From an uncultured Muribaculaceae bacterium (GTDB taxonomy: Bacteria > Bacteroidota > Bacteroidia > Bacteroidales > Muribaculaceae), in NCBI GenBank assembly GCA_910584125.1, contig CAJTXU010000017.1:1-64000 (forward strand): 64,000 nucleotides of DNA. The letters are read 5' to 3'. Shown here in pieces: positions 25,971-34,919 of this stretch (positions are counted from its first letter, which is position 1; each line of letters starts with the position of its first letter). Under the pieces are notes generated by a model, which was not told the DNA's origin, did not search any database, and saw only the letters and a program-made list of their open reading frames with translations. A program made the translations under genes and the position numbers.

Positions 25971-26165
25971 ATGAGAGCACTTACACTTATCTCCGCCTTC
26001 GTCGGCGGAGCGATCGTAGGCTGCGGAGCGGCTCTGCTCCTCACCCCCGAGAAGGGCACCGACGTGCGCAAGCGCATCGTCGACATCCTCAACAAGCGCG
26101 GAGTCAGGATCAGCGACTCAGAGGTCGATGCCCTCGTGGCCGAGCTCGCAGCTTCCGAGGAATGA
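25971..26165 (+). CDS. YtxH domain protein (second paralogue)
   Basis: A 64-residue membrane protein closely parallel to the preceding gene: one transmembrane helix, then LTPEKGTDVRKRIVDILNKRG and an acidic C-terminal helix (quoted in part as LTPEKGTDVRKRIVDIL). The ATG at 25971 is preferred over the in-frame position 25935, which would overlap the preceding gene and place a charged stretch before the membrane helix. Likely arose by tandem duplication. Confidence 0.82.
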   Translation: MRALTLISAFVGGAIVGCGAALLLTPEKGTDVRKRIVDILNKRGVRISDSEVDALVAELAASEE

Positions 26166-26226
26166 CATGACCATGACGTCCGCCGCACGGCCTCAGGGCC
26201 GGCGCAGACCGACGCCCCTATACATT

Positions 26227-26261
26227 CACGGGCTTCCCGGCCTGAGGTCGGGGAGCCCGTG
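26227..26261. terminator. Hairpin between YtxH and holin-like genes
   Basis: CACGGGCT at 26227-26234 pairs with AGCCCGTG at 26254-26261, with additional C/G pairing inside. No T-run follows. A second inverted repeat (ATACGGC and GCCGTAT) lies just downstream at about 26267-26292. It may attenuate or process the operon transcript. Confidence 0.45.
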
Positions 26262-26329
26262 GCATAATACGGCAGGCGCACGCCGCCGTATAATACGACG
26301 CATGTTCCCGACGTTTCATTATAAACTGT

Positions 26330-26680
26330 ATGTATATGAAAAATATGATGGAAGAGATACGCTCCGTCCTGCAGCAGTCGAAAGACTGGATCAAGATGGA
26401 AGTCGAATATACCAAACTCACGGTGGCCGAGAAGCTCACGCTGCTGATGGGCACGCTTATCCTCGGGTTCGTGTGTCTCCTGCTCGGGTTCGTCGTGCTG
26501 ATACTGCTCGCCTTCTCGCTGGCCGAGGTCTTCAAGATGATGATGTGCCCCTCGCTGGCATACCTCTCGACCGCCGGCGCGATCTGCGTGCTGCTCGTGC
26601 TGCTATACCTGTTCCGCAAGCCGGTGCTGCTCAACCCCATCGCGCGCATGCTCACCAGAATCTTCTTCGACAACAAGTAA
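26330..26680 (+). CDS. Holin-superfamily/DUF1469-like membrane protein
   Basis: A 116-residue protein with an N-terminal amphipathic helix (about 5-35) and two transmembrane helices (about 38-65 and 80-105), the arrangement of the phage-holin-like Actinobacteria/Bacteroidetes family. Such proteins often co-occur with YtxH genes and are thought to be envelope-stress components rather than phage lysis proteins. Several in-frame ATGs (26330, 26336, 26345) are possible starts. Followed after 19 bases by a small basic protein gene. Confidence 0.78.
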   Translation: MYMKNMMEEIRSVLQQSKDWIKMEVEYTKLTVAEKLTLLMGTLILGFVCLLLGFVVLILLAFSLAEVFKMMMCPSLAYLSTAGAICVLLVLLYLFRKPVLLNPIARMLTRIFFDNK

Positions 26681-26699
26681 ACCGTTAAAACACGCCGCT

Positions 26700-27035
26700 A
26701 TGAAACAGAAAATCGACAAACCGCAACCGCAGCCCGAGGTGTCGCTGCCTCCGTTCAAGGGCTACACCATCGAGGAGCTACGTTACAGGCGTGCCATGAT
26801 GGCGCTCAAGAAGGAATTCTGCAAGGAGAAGGCCATGCAGTCGTTGCGCGGCCTCAGCCCGTCGGCGCGCCGCAAGGATAAGGGAGGCTCGTCGAAGAGC
26901 TCTAAACTCGCCCTCGCCGGCCAGATAGCCACCAAGGTATTCTCCAACCTCAACACCCTCGACTACATACTGATGGGCATATCGCTCTTCACGACGGCCC
27001 GCAAGGGCATAAGGCTCATCAGAGGAAAGAAATGA
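26700..27035 (+). CDS. Small basic protein of unknown function
   Basis: A 111-residue protein, Lys/Arg-rich, beginning MKQKIDKPQPQPEV. A helix with Lys and Met (ELRYRRAMMALKKEF) is followed by a Ser/Lys linker and a moderately hydrophobic C-terminal helix (LDYILMGISLFTTARKG). It is the last gene of the YtxH-holin-like unit, so a membrane-stress role is plausible by context only. Confidence 0.7.
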   Translation: MKQKIDKPQPQPEVSLPPFKGYTIEELRYRRAMMALKKEFCKEKAMQSLRGLSPSARRKDKGGSSKSSKLALAGQIATKVFSNLNTLDYILMGISLFTTARKGIRLIRGKK

Positions 27036-27037
27036 CT

Positions 27038-27239
27038 TTAAAATAAGTAAGAAGTAATAAGTGTTTTAAGTAATAAGTAAAAAGTAAAAAGTAATACGGG
27101 AGAGTGTCATTGCCCGTATTACTTTTTACTTATACCTTATTCCTTATTCCTTATTCCTTATCACACTATTCCTTATCACACTCTCCCGTATTACTTATTA
27201 CTTTTAACTTATTATTTTTAACTTATCACTTAACTTAAC
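27038..27239. repeat. AAGTAA/TTACTT-rich leader with alternative hairpins
   Basis: The 204-base gap before prmA is built of AAGTAA, CCTTATT and TTACTT units. One left arm can form two mutually exclusive perfect stems: 27082-27100 with 27113-27131 (19 bp) or 27089-27107 with 27178-27196 (19 bp). Similar AAGTAA units occur at 4895-4980. No gene is seen. Confidence 0.75.
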
Positions 27240-28088
27240 ATGAATGATTACTATAGCGTGCGCGTCGACGCCACGCCATGCAGCGAAGACATAACCGACC
27301 TGGCGGCCGCCTGTCTGGCAGACGCAGGTTTCGAATCGTTCGAACCCGACGCCTCGGGCCTCACGGCATACATCCCCGTCGCGGCGGGTGACGCCGCGGC
27401 AATCGCCCGCGAAGCCCTCGCCGACTTCCCGATCGACACACTGTTCGACATCAAGTCGACTTTCGTGGCCGGACAGGATTGGAACGAAGAGTGGGAGAAA
27501 CATTATTTCAAGCCGATCGTCATCGACGGCCGGTGCGTGATACACTCGTCGTTCCACACCGACGTGCCCCGCGCTGAGTTCGACATAGTGATCGACCCTA
27601 AGATGGCTTTCGGCACCGGCCATCACGACACGACCTCGCAGATGGTGCGCCACATCCTTGCGCTCGACATAGCCGGCCGCAGCGTCATCGACGTCGGCAC
27701 CGGCACAGGCATCCTCGGCATTCTGGCCGCCATGCGCGGCGCCGGCCCCGTCACCGGCATCGAGATCGACCTTCCCGCCTACGAGAACGCACTCGAGAAC
27801 GTGGCCCTCAACCGCGTGCAGATGAATCTCGTGCACGGCGACGCATCGGCGCTCGCGGGCCTCGGACAGGCAGACTTCCTCTTCGCCAACATCAACCGCA
27901 ACATCATCCTCGGCGACATCGACCGTTACGCAGCGGCGCTCCGCCCGGGCGGTACGATGCTGCTCAGCGGATTCTACGACGACGACATCCCGATGATCGA
28001 GGAGGCCGCCGCACGCCACGGTCTGGAGGAAAGCTCACGCCTGGTCCGCAACCGCTGGACGGCCCTCGCGCTCGTCAAACGCCACTGA
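27240..28088 (+). CDS. prmA: Ribosomal protein L11 methyltransferase
   Basis: A 282-residue class I methyltransferase. It has the family N-terminal domain (DYYSVRVDATPCSEDITDLAA), the PrmA linker DWNEEWEKHYFKP, the GTGHHDTT segment typical of PrmA (seen as MAFGTGHHDTTSQM), the SAM-binding VIDVGTGTGILGILAA (about 149-164) and FANINRNII. PrmA trimethylates ribosomal protein L11. It is preceded by the alternative-hairpin leader and followed by ddl, which has its own promoter. Confidence 0.95.
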   Translation: MNDYYSVRVDATPCSEDITDLAAACLADAGFESFEPDASGLTAYIPVAAGDAAAIAREALADFPIDTLFDIKSTFVAGQDWNEEWEKHYFKPIVIDGRCVIHSSFHTDVPRAEFDIVIDPKMAFGTGHHDTTSQMVRHILALDIAGRSVIDVGTGTGILGILAAMRGAGPVTGIEIDLPAYENALENVALNRVQMNLVHGDASALAGLGQADFLFANINRNIILGDIDRYAAALRPGGTMLLSGFYDDDIPMIEEAAARHGLEESSRLVRNRWTALALVKRH

Positions 28089-28089
28089 C

Positions 28090-28121
28090 TTTGCTTATTT
28101 CGGAAATTTTCCGTAACTTTG
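28090..28121 (+). promoter_or_regulatory. Consensus promoter of ddl
   Basis: TTTG at 28090-28093, 20 bases, TAACTTTG at 28114-28121. Exact match to the Bacteroidetes consensus. It begins two bases after the prmA stop codon. Confidence 0.75.
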
Positions 28122-28185
28122 CACTTTGGAACAGACCGGAGCACAAAGGGCGTCGGTCGTGCCCGTTTTTCAACAAGACTTAAAA

Positions 28186-29382
28186 ATGAAAACCAACGTA
28201 GCAGTATTTTTCGGAGGCCGCTCGGTAGAGCACGAGATCTCCGTGATTTCAGCGCTGCAGGCCATCAACGCCTTCGACGCCGACAAATACAACATCATAC
28301 CCGTCTACATCTCCAAGCAAGGCAGATGGTATACGGGTTCCAATCTGCTGGAGCTCAAGAATTACCGCAATCTCGACCGTCTCGTCGCCGAGGCCGAGGA
28401 GGTCTTCATGCGCCCAGAGTACGGCGACTACAACCTCTATAAAGTCAACACAGGCCTCTTCTCGAAGAAGAATCCGGTGGTCGCCGAGCTTCACGTCGCC
28501 ATCCCCGTACTGCACGGCACCAACGGCGAGGACGGCATCTTCGAGGGCCTGCTCGAGACGATAGGCATCCCCTTCGCCGGATGCAACACCCTCTCGTCGG
28601 CCAACGGCATGGACAAGATCACGATGAAGATGATCCTCCGCTCTGAGGGCATTCCGGTGGTGGACTATGTGTGGTTCACCGACAACGAATGGAACACCTC
28701 GCGCGATGCCCAGATCGAGAAGATCGAGTCGCGCCTCGGCTATCCGGTCATCGTGAAGCCGGCCAACCTCGGTTCGTCGGTAGGCATCGGCACCGCCGCC
28801 GACCGCCGCGAGCTGATCGAGCGCGTCAACAACGCCGAGAAGTTCTCGCAGCGCATCATCGTGGAGCACATGGTCGAGCAGCTCAAGGAAATCAACTGCT
28901 CAGTTCTCGGCGACGCCGACGACCATCAGAGCTCGGTCTGCGAGGAGCCCATCAAGAGCGGCAAGTTCCTCTCGTATGAAGACAAGTACATGGGAGGCAC
29001 CAAGACCAGCCAGGGCATGCAGGCCAGCGAGAAGCGCATACCGGCCAACCTCCCCGAGGAGATGAGCGAGAAGATACGCCACATCGCCGGAGAGACGTTC
29101 CGCGTGCTGTCGTGCCACGGCGTGAGCCGCGTCGACGTGATGGTGGACGAAAAGGACAATTCGGTCTACGTCAACGAGATCAACACCATCCCCGGCTCGC
29201 TGTCGTTCTATCTCTGGGAGGCCACGGGCGTGACGTTCACCCAGCTGATGGACCGCCTCGTGGCCCTCGCCCTCAAGCGCAAGCGCGCCACCGACCGCAA
29301 GACCTTCACCTACGACCAGAACATCTTCGCGCTCGGCGGAGGCACCAAGGGCGCCAAGGGTGCCAAAGGCGCCAAAATGTAA
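28186..29382 (+). CDS. ddl: D-alanine--D-alanine ligase
   Basis: A 398-residue ATP-grasp ligase. It has the N-terminal FGGRSVEHEISVISA motif, HGTNGEDGIFEGLLE, the ATP-binding PVIVKPANLGSSVGIG and the terminal NEINTIPGSLSFYLWE metal and substrate region. Ddl makes the D-Ala-D-Ala dipeptide for MurF. It is somewhat longer than the classic about 310-365 residue enzyme; part of this is a C-terminal GAKGAKGAK tail. The ATG at 28186 is used because the upstream in-frame candidate at 28126 lies only 5 bases past the -7 box, around the expected transcription start. D-Ala-D-Lac specificity cannot be excluded by eye. Confidence 0.93.
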   Translation: MKTNVAVFFGGRSVEHEISVISALQAINAFDADKYNIIPVYISKQGRWYTGSNLLELKNYRNLDRLVAEAEEVFMRPEYGDYNLYKVNTGLFSKKNPVVAELHVAIPVLHGTNGEDGIFEGLLETIGIPFAGCNTLSSANGMDKITMKMILRSEGIPVVDYVWFTDNEWNTSRDAQIEKIESRLGYPVIVKPANLGSSVGIGTAADRRELIERVNNAEKFSQRIIVEHMVEQLKEINCSVLGDADDHQSSVCEEPIKSGKFLSYEDKYMGGTKTSQGMQASEKRIPANLPEEMSEKIRHIAGETFRVLSCHGVSRVDVMVDEKDNSVYVNEINTIPGSLSFYLWEATGVTFTQLMDRLVALALKRKRATDRKTFTYDQNIFALGGGTKGAKGAKGAKM

Positions 29383-29405
29383 CAGTAAACTAAAACACTC
29401 TACCG

Positions 29406-32400
29406 ATGAGCAAATTCAAGGAATATAACAGACAGCTCAGTCTTTCCGACGTCAACAAGGAGATGCTCGGAGTCTGGGATGAGCACAACCTCTTCGAGCG
29501 CTCGATGAAGCAGCGCGAGGGTTGCCCGACATTCGTGTTTTACGAGGGCCCGCCGTCGGCCAACGGCATGCCCGGCATCCACCACGTCATGGCACGCACC
29601 ATCAAGGACATCGTGTGCCGCTACAAGACCATGAAGGGTTTCCACGTCAAGCGCAAGGCCGGATGGGACACCCACGGCCTCCCCGTGGAACTCGGCGTCG
29701 AGAAGTCGCTCGGCATAACCAAGGAGGACATCGGCCACAAGATCTCGGTCGACGCCTACAACGCCGCGTGCCGCCGCGAGGTGATGAAATATACCAGGGA
29801 ATGGACCGACCTCACCCACCGCATGGGCTACTGGGTCGACCTCGACAACCCCTACATCACTTACGACAACCGATACATCGAGTCCGTATGGTGGCTGCTC
29901 GCCCAGCTTTATAAGAAAGGATATCTCTACAAGGGCTACACCATCCAGCCCTATTCTCCCGCCGCCGGAACGGGCCTCAGCTCGCACGAGCTCAACCAGC
30001 CCGGCTGCTACCGCGACGTCAAGGACCTCACGGCCACCGTGCTCTTCGACATCAAGCAGCCCAAAGAGGAGATGACCGGATGGGGACGTCCCTGCTTCAT
30101 GGCATGGACCACCACCCCCTGGACTCTCCCCTCCAACACGGCCCTCTGCGTCGGCCCGAAGTTCGACTATGTGGCCGTCCGCACCTACAACCCCTACACC
30201 GGCGAGAAGCTCACCGTCGTCATGGCCGAGGTGCTCGTCGAGACATATTTCAAGAAAGAAGGGAAAAAGATTGCACTTGAAGACTATAAACCGGGCGACA
30301 AGACCGTGCCCTGGCAGATCGTCGGCAAGTGGAAGGGTTCCGACCTCGTGGGGATGCGCTATGCGCAGCTCATGCCTTGGGTGAGGCCGACCGAACGGGT
30401 CGACGAGTTCGCGCCCGAGTACGTCCGCGAGTATGCCTCGGCCAATCCCGCGAAGGTCTACACCGTGGGCAACGACAGCTTCGTCGAGATCTCCGAACTC
30501 GCCTTCCGCGTCATCCCCGGCGACTACGTGACGACCGACGACGGTACGGGCATCGTGCACATCGCGCCGACGTTCGGCGCCGATGACGCCAAGGTGGCAA
30601 AGGCCGCCGGAATCCCCGCGCTCTTCATGATCAACCTCAAGGGCGAGACGCGCCCGATGGTCGACCTGCAGGGCAAGTTCTACGAACTCGGCTCGCTGGC
30701 CCCGGCGTTCGTCTCGGCATGTGTCGACACCGAGCTCTACGGCCGCCACGCCGGCCAGTATGTCAAGAACGCATACGACCCTAAGTTTACGGTCGACGGC
30801 CGTTATGACGAGAAGGCGGCCAACGCGGCCGAGGACCTCAACGTCGAGCTCTGCATGGAGCTCAAGAAGGAGGGCCGCGCGTTCCGCACCGAGAAGCACG
30901 TGCACAACTACCCGCACTGCTGGCGCACCGACAAGCCCATCCTCTACTATCCGCTCGACAGCTGGTTCATCCGCACGCCCATGGCCCGCGAGCAGCTCAT
31001 CGCTCTCAACGACACCATCAAGTGGAAACCGGCCTCGACCGGAACGGGCCGCTTCGGCAAGTGGCTCGAGAACGTGCAGGACTGGAACCTCTCGCGCTCG
31101 CGCTACTGGGGCACTCCGTTGCCCATCTGGCGCACCGAGGACGGCCGCGAGGAGCTGATCATCGGCAGCTACGAGGATCTCAGCCGACGCATCGACGAGT
31201 CCGTGGCCAAGGGCTTCATGAAGTCGAATCCTCTCACCGACAAGGGCTTCGTGCCCGGAGAGTACACGGCCGAGAACTATGACCGCATCGACATGCACCG
31301 TCCCTATGTCGACGACATCGTGCTCGTCTCGGAGAGCGGCCGCCCCATGCGCCGCGAGACCGACCTTATCGACGTCTGGTTCGACTCGGGTGCCATGCCC
31401 TACGCGCAGATACACTACCCGTTCGAGAACAAGGAGCTTCTCGACAGCGGCGAGGTCTACCCCGCCGACTTCATCGCCGAGGGCGTCGACCAGACACGCG
31501 GCTGGTTCTTCACGCTCCACGCCATAGCCGGAATGGTGTTCGGCTCGGTGGCATACAAGGCCGTGATATCCAACGGTCTCGTGCTCGACAAGAACGGCAT
31601 GAAGATGTCGAAGCGCCTGGGCAACGCCATCGACCCGTTCGACAATATCGAGCGCTTCGGCGTCGACCCCGTGCGCTGGTACATGATATCCAACTCGTCG
31701 CCCTGGGACAACCTCAAGTATGACGAGGAGGGAGTGGCTGAGGTGAGCCGCAAGATGTTCGCCACGCTCCACAACACCTATAAGTTCTTCTCGCTCTACG
31801 CCAACGTCGACGGCTTCACCGGCGCCGAGACCCCCGTGCCTCTCGCCGAGCGTCCCGAGATCGACCGCTGGATCCTGTCGCTGCTCAACTCCCTGGTCAA
31901 GGAGGTCGAGGCCGACCTCGACGACTACGAGCCGACCAAGGCCGCCCGCGCCATCGAGGAGTTCGTCAACGACAACCTCTCCAACTGGTATGTGCGCCTG
32001 AACCGCAAGCGTTTCTGGGCCGGAGAGCTCGACACCGACAAGCTCGCCGCCTACCAGACGCTCTACGAGTGCCTGAAGACGGTGGCCCTGCTCATCGCCC
32101 CCTTCTCGCCCTTCTACGCCGACCGTCTCTATTCCGACCTTATGGCCCCGAAGACCGAGGGCGACGGCTATGCGTCGGTCCACCTGGCCGACTTCCCCGT
32201 AGCCGACGAGACGGCGATAGACCGTGACCTCGAGAACCGCATGAACCTTGCCCAGACCGTGACGTCGAATGTCCTCGCGCTGCGCCGCAAGGTCAACCTA
32301 AAGGTGCGCCAGCCGCTGCAGACGCTGCTCGTGCCCGTGGTCGACGCCGCCCAGCGCGCGGCCCTCGAGGGCGTGCGCGACATCGTGCTCGGCGAGGTCA

Positions 32401-32969
32401 ACGTCAAGGAGCTCCGGATCGTCGACAACGAGGAGTCCGGACTCGTGAAGCGCGTCAAGGCCGACTTCAAGAAGCTCGGCCCGAAATACGGCAAGATCAT
32501 GAAAGACCTCGGCAAGGCCATCACCTCGATGGAGCAGAAAGACATCGCTGAACTCGAGAAGACGGGCAGATTCACGTTCGCAGCGCTTCCGGGCGCGCCG
32601 GTGGTGACGCTCGACGACGTGGAGGTGATCCCCGAGGATATCCCAGGCTGGCTCGTGGCCAACGACGGTAACGTCACCGTGGCGCTCGACGTCACCGTGA
32701 CCCCGACGCTGCGCAACGAGGGCATGGCCCGCGAGCTCGTGAACCGCATCCAGAACATCCGCAAGTCGTCGGACTTCGAAATCACCGACCGCGTCCGCGT
32801 CTCGATTGAGAGGACGCCCGCCGTCGAGGCCGCGCTCGCCGAGTACGGCGACTATGTGGCCTCGCAGGTGCTCGCCGACGCCATCGCGCTCGAAGACCGC
32901 CTCGAAGGCGAGGGCGTGGTCGAGCTCGACGTCGACGGCGAGAAGTTTAACGCACGTGTCACAAGATGA
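29406..32969 (+). CDS. ileS: Isoleucyl-tRNA synthetase
   Basis: A 1187-residue class I synthetase. It has the HIGH-type motif PGIHHVMA (about 56-63), the editing domain with WTTTPWTLPSNTAL, the KMSKRLGNAID motif (about 732-742), and the anticodon-binding domain (DRWILSLLNSLVKEVE). IleS charges tRNA-Ile. The length, near 1150-1190, and the absence of a Cys-rich C-terminal zinc tail fit the eukaryote-like IleS2 type, often linked to mupirocin tolerance; subtype assignment is inference. Its stop overlaps lspA by 4 bases. Confidence 0.96.
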   Translation: MSKFKEYNRQLSLSDVNKEMLGVWDEHNLFERSMKQREGCPTFVFYEGPPSANGMPGIHHVMARTIKDIVCRYKTMKGFHVKRKAGWDTHGLPVELGVEKSLGITKEDIGHKISVDAYNAACRREVMKYTREWTDLTHRMGYWVDLDNPYITYDNRYIESVWWLLAQLYKKGYLYKGYTIQPYSPAAGTGLSSHELNQPGCYRDVKDLTATVLFDIKQPKEEMTGWGRPCFMAWTTTPWTLPSNTALCVGPKFDYVAVRTYNPYTGEKLTVVMAEVLVETYFKKEGKKIALEDYKPGDKTVPWQIVGKWKGSDLVGMRYAQLMPWVRPTERVDEFAPEYVREYASANPAKVYTVGNDSFVEISELAFRVIPGDYVTTDDGTGIVHIAPTFGADDAKVAKAAGIPALFMINLKGETRPMVDLQGKFYELGSLAPAFVSACVDTELYGRHAGQYVKNAYDPKFTVDGRYDEKAANAAEDLNVELCMELKKEGRAFRTEKHVHNYPHCWRTDKPILYYPLDSWFIRTPMAREQLIALNDTIKWKPASTGTGRFGKWLENVQDWNLSRSRYWGTPLPIWRTEDGREELIIGSYEDLSRRIDESVAKGFMKSNPLTDKGFVPGEYTAENYDRIDMHRPYVDDIVLVSESGRPMRRETDLIDVWFDSGAMPYAQIHYPFENKELLDSGEVYPADFIAEGVDQTRGWFFTLHAIAGMVFGSVAYKAVISNGLVLDKNGMKMSKRLGNAIDPFDNIERFGVDPVRWYMISNSSPWDNLKYDEEGVAEVSRKMFATLHNTYKFFSLYANVDGFTGAETPVPLAERPEIDRWILSLLNSLVKEVEADLDDYEPTKAARAIEEFVNDNLSNWYVRLNRKRFWAGELDTDKLAAYQTLYECLKTVALLIAPFSPFYADRLYSDLMAPKTEGDGYASVHLADFPVADETAIDRDLENRMNLAQTVTSNVLALRRKVNLKVRQPLQTLLVPVVDAAQRAALEGVRDIVLGEVNVKELRIVDNEESGLVKRVKADFKKLGPKYGKIMKDLGKAITSMEQKDIAELEKTGRFTFAALPGAPVVTLDDVEVIPEDIPGWLVANDGNVTVALDVTVTPTLRNEGMARELVNRIQNIRKSSDFEITDRVRVSIERTPAVEAALAEYGDYVASQVLADAIALEDRLEGEGVVELDVDGEKFNARVTR

Positions 32970-33697
32970 CATCGCGGATTATTCCTGAAATTCCCGACAA
33001 CGCGTCGTCAGCCGGGGGGCTCTGCCCCTCGGCTCTGCGGCGCAATGCGGGCTGGCTCGCCGCCGCCATCATCCTGACGGTGCTCCTTGCCGACCAGGCG
33101 CTGAAGATCTGGATCAAGACCCATTTCTATCTCGGCGAGGACCACGAGATCTTCCCGTGGTTCCACATCAAGTTCATCGAGAACAACGGAATGGCTTTCG
33201 GCCTCGAGCTCTGGAACAAGCTCCTGCTCACGTTCGGACGCATCGCGGCCGTGGCCGTGCTGGGGTGGTGTCTGGTCAAGCTCACGAAGCGCCGCGACAT
33301 CCGCATGGGCTTCATGGTCTGCGTGGCGCTGATCACGGCCGGAGCCGCCGGCAACATCTTCGACTGCGTGTTCTACGGCGAGATATTCAACAACCCGATG
33401 CCGCCCGAGACGGCGACGCTGTTCCCCGTCGGCGGAGGCTATGCCTCCTGGTTCGAGGGGCGGGTGGTCGACATGTTCTATTTCCCGCTGTTCGACTTCT
33501 ATTGGCCCGAATGGATGCCGTGGGTGGGCGGAGACTATTTCGAGTTCTTCGCGTATATCTTCAATGTGGCCGACGCCTCGATATGCGTCGGCGTGGCGAT
33601 GATGATATTGTTCTATTCACGCGACTTCTCGCTGGCCATAGGCTCGGATTCCGACGGCAGGGAGGCAAAGGCCGTAGGTCGTAAAGGAAAGAAATAG
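32966..33697 (+). CDS. lspA: Lipoprotein signal peptidase (signal peptidase II)
   Basis: A 243-residue membrane aspartyl protease. Four membrane segments are visible, with the family motif FIENNGMAFG (about 67-76), catalytic Asp in GRVVDMFYFP (about 169) and second Asp in FNVADASICVG (about 203). It cleaves prolipoprotein signal peptides at the lipobox Cys. It is longer than the E. coli enzyme, with an insertion before the first catalytic Asp (NNPMPPETATLFPVGGGY) as in other Bacteroidetes. ATGA overlap with ileS and a 6-base gap to the DUF4296 lipoprotein gene suggest one operon. Confidence 0.95.
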   Translation: MTSRIIPEIPDNASSAGGLCPSALRRNAGWLAAAIILTVLLADQALKIWIKTHFYLGEDHEIFPWFHIKFIENNGMAFGLELWNKLLLTFGRIAAVAVLGWCLVKLTKRRDIRMGFMVCVALITAGAAGNIFDCVFYGEIFNNPMPPETATLFPVGGGYASWFEGRVVDMFYFPLFDFYWPEWMPWVGGDYFEFFAYIFNVADASICVGVAMMILFYSRDFSLAIGSDSDGREAKAVGRKGKK

Positions 33698-33703
33698 AAA
33701 GCT

Positions 33704-34558
33704 ATGAGACCGCGAATCGTCATATCCGCCCTTGCCGCCGCCCTGCTGCTGTCGGCCTGCGTGCGCCGGCCCGACGGAGTGCTGTCGGACAAGGAGATGG
33801 TGCCCGTGGTGGCCGACCTCGAGCTGGCCGAGGCCTCGATGGGCACTACGCAGACATATGCGCGCGACGAGCGCAGCGACGCTCTGTTGGAATACGTGCT
33901 GCGCAAGCACGGCGTCACGCGCGAGCAGTTCGACAGCACCATGTCGTGGTATGGTCATAATTCCGACATATACTACGAGATGCTCGACAAGGTGGAGCGC
34001 GAGCTCGCCCTGCGCAAGAGGCAGGTGGCCGGCAACCGCTCGGTCGAGGTGGAGAGCTCCGACCTGTGGCCGTTCTCGCGCCAGTCGCTGATAAGCGGTC
34101 TGTCGGGCTCGGACGCGTTCGAGTTCTCGGTGCCGGTCAGCGACGTGGAGCGCGGCGGCAGCGTCCGTCTGCGTTTCCGCCTCAACTCGCCGACCGACGC
34201 CTGGGCGCTTCTCGGCGTCGAATACGACAACGGCGCGACGGGCTACGTCTCGCGCCAGCTGCGCGCTGCCAAGCGGCTCGACATGAAGATCCAGACCGAC
34301 TCGGCGCGCACGGTGAGCCGGATATTCGGCAACATGGTGGTGCGAGACCGCTCGCGGCTGCCTCTGTGGCTCGACAGCATCTATCTGAGCTCGGTGCCGT
34401 TCGACTCGATGGAGTATTACAACATCTATTCCCAGTGCGAATGGCGCGCTCCGAAGTCGCGGCGTCTTCCGCCCCGTCAGGAACCCGACACGTTGGATGC
34501 GCCCGGCGCGCCGAAACCTCCGGCTCCGGCACATCACCCCCTGGAACATTATAATTGA
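33704..34558 (+). CDS. DUF4296 lipoprotein
   Basis: A 284-residue lipoprotein, lipobox SAC (Cys19). Residues about 25-110 match DUF4296: DGVLSDKEMVPVVADLELAEA, then an EQFDSTMSWYGHN helix and a terminal KVERELALRK coil. The remaining two thirds form a predicted beta-rich domain ending in a Pro-rich tail. The domain is typical of Bacteroidetes lipoproteins downstream of lspA. Function unknown. Confidence 0.9.
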   Translation: MRPRIVISALAAALLLSACVRRPDGVLSDKEMVPVVADLELAEASMGTTQTYARDERSDALLEYVLRKHGVTREQFDSTMSWYGHNSDIYYEMLDKVERELALRKRQVAGNRSVEVESSDLWPFSRQSLISGLSGSDAFEFSVPVSDVERGGSVRLRFRLNSPTDAWALLGVEYDNGATGYVSRQLRAAKRLDMKIQTDSARTVSRIFGNMVVRDRSRLPLWLDSIYLSSVPFDSMEYYNIYSQCEWRAPKSRRLPPRQEPDTLDAPGAPKPPAPAHHPLEHYN

Positions 34559-34563
34559 AAGAC

Positions 34564-34839
34564 ATGAGACATCGACTGTTGTCAACATCAACCGTTGTGG
34601 CGCCCCTCGGAGCGCCACAACGTGTCTATGGACTGCGCGTCGTCGGCTTCGACGCCGACGTGCCCGACACGACGCCCGCGCTCTACTCACGCCTCGCGGC
34701 CGGAGCGGAGATTCCGGTCGGGGCGTTCGGGCTGGATGCCTTCGAGGCCGAGGAGCCCTCGCTGCTGCTCGCCGAGCGTCAGCTGCGCCTCGCCGAGACA
34801 GGACCCGGCGTGTGGCGTCTCTCCATGGCCGGCGAATAA
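34564..34839 (+). CDS. Small hypothetical protein
   Basis: A 91-residue protein (MRHRLLSTSTVVAPLGAPQR start) without recognised domain or signal peptide. Its composition (VYGLRVVGFDADVPDTTPAL) resembles a folded alpha/beta protein, and codon use matches neighbours. It begins 6 bases after the DUF4296 stop codon, so it probably belongs to the ileS-lspA unit. A TTG three codons upstream is a less likely start. Confidence 0.65.
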   Translation: MRHRLLSTSTVVAPLGAPQRVYGLRVVGFDADVPDTTPALYSRLAAGAEIPVGAFGLDAFEAEEPSLLLAERQLRLAETGPGVWRLSMAGE

Positions 34840-34919
34840 ACATTTTTTTGCACCTATAAAGTCAAAATCAGGTCCCGCGGCTTTGCCGGGACAGACTATA
34901 AACTTAAACACTCACGCAT

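Noticed and set aside
26330..26680. Prophage lysis gene because of holin-like fold
   Set aside because: No other phage genes are adjacent and the YtxH neighbours indicate a housekeeping membrane-stress context.
29400..32183. 927-codon open frame antisense to ileS
   Set aside because: It is a by-product of GC-rich codon bias on the opposite strand; ileS is fully supported by motifs.
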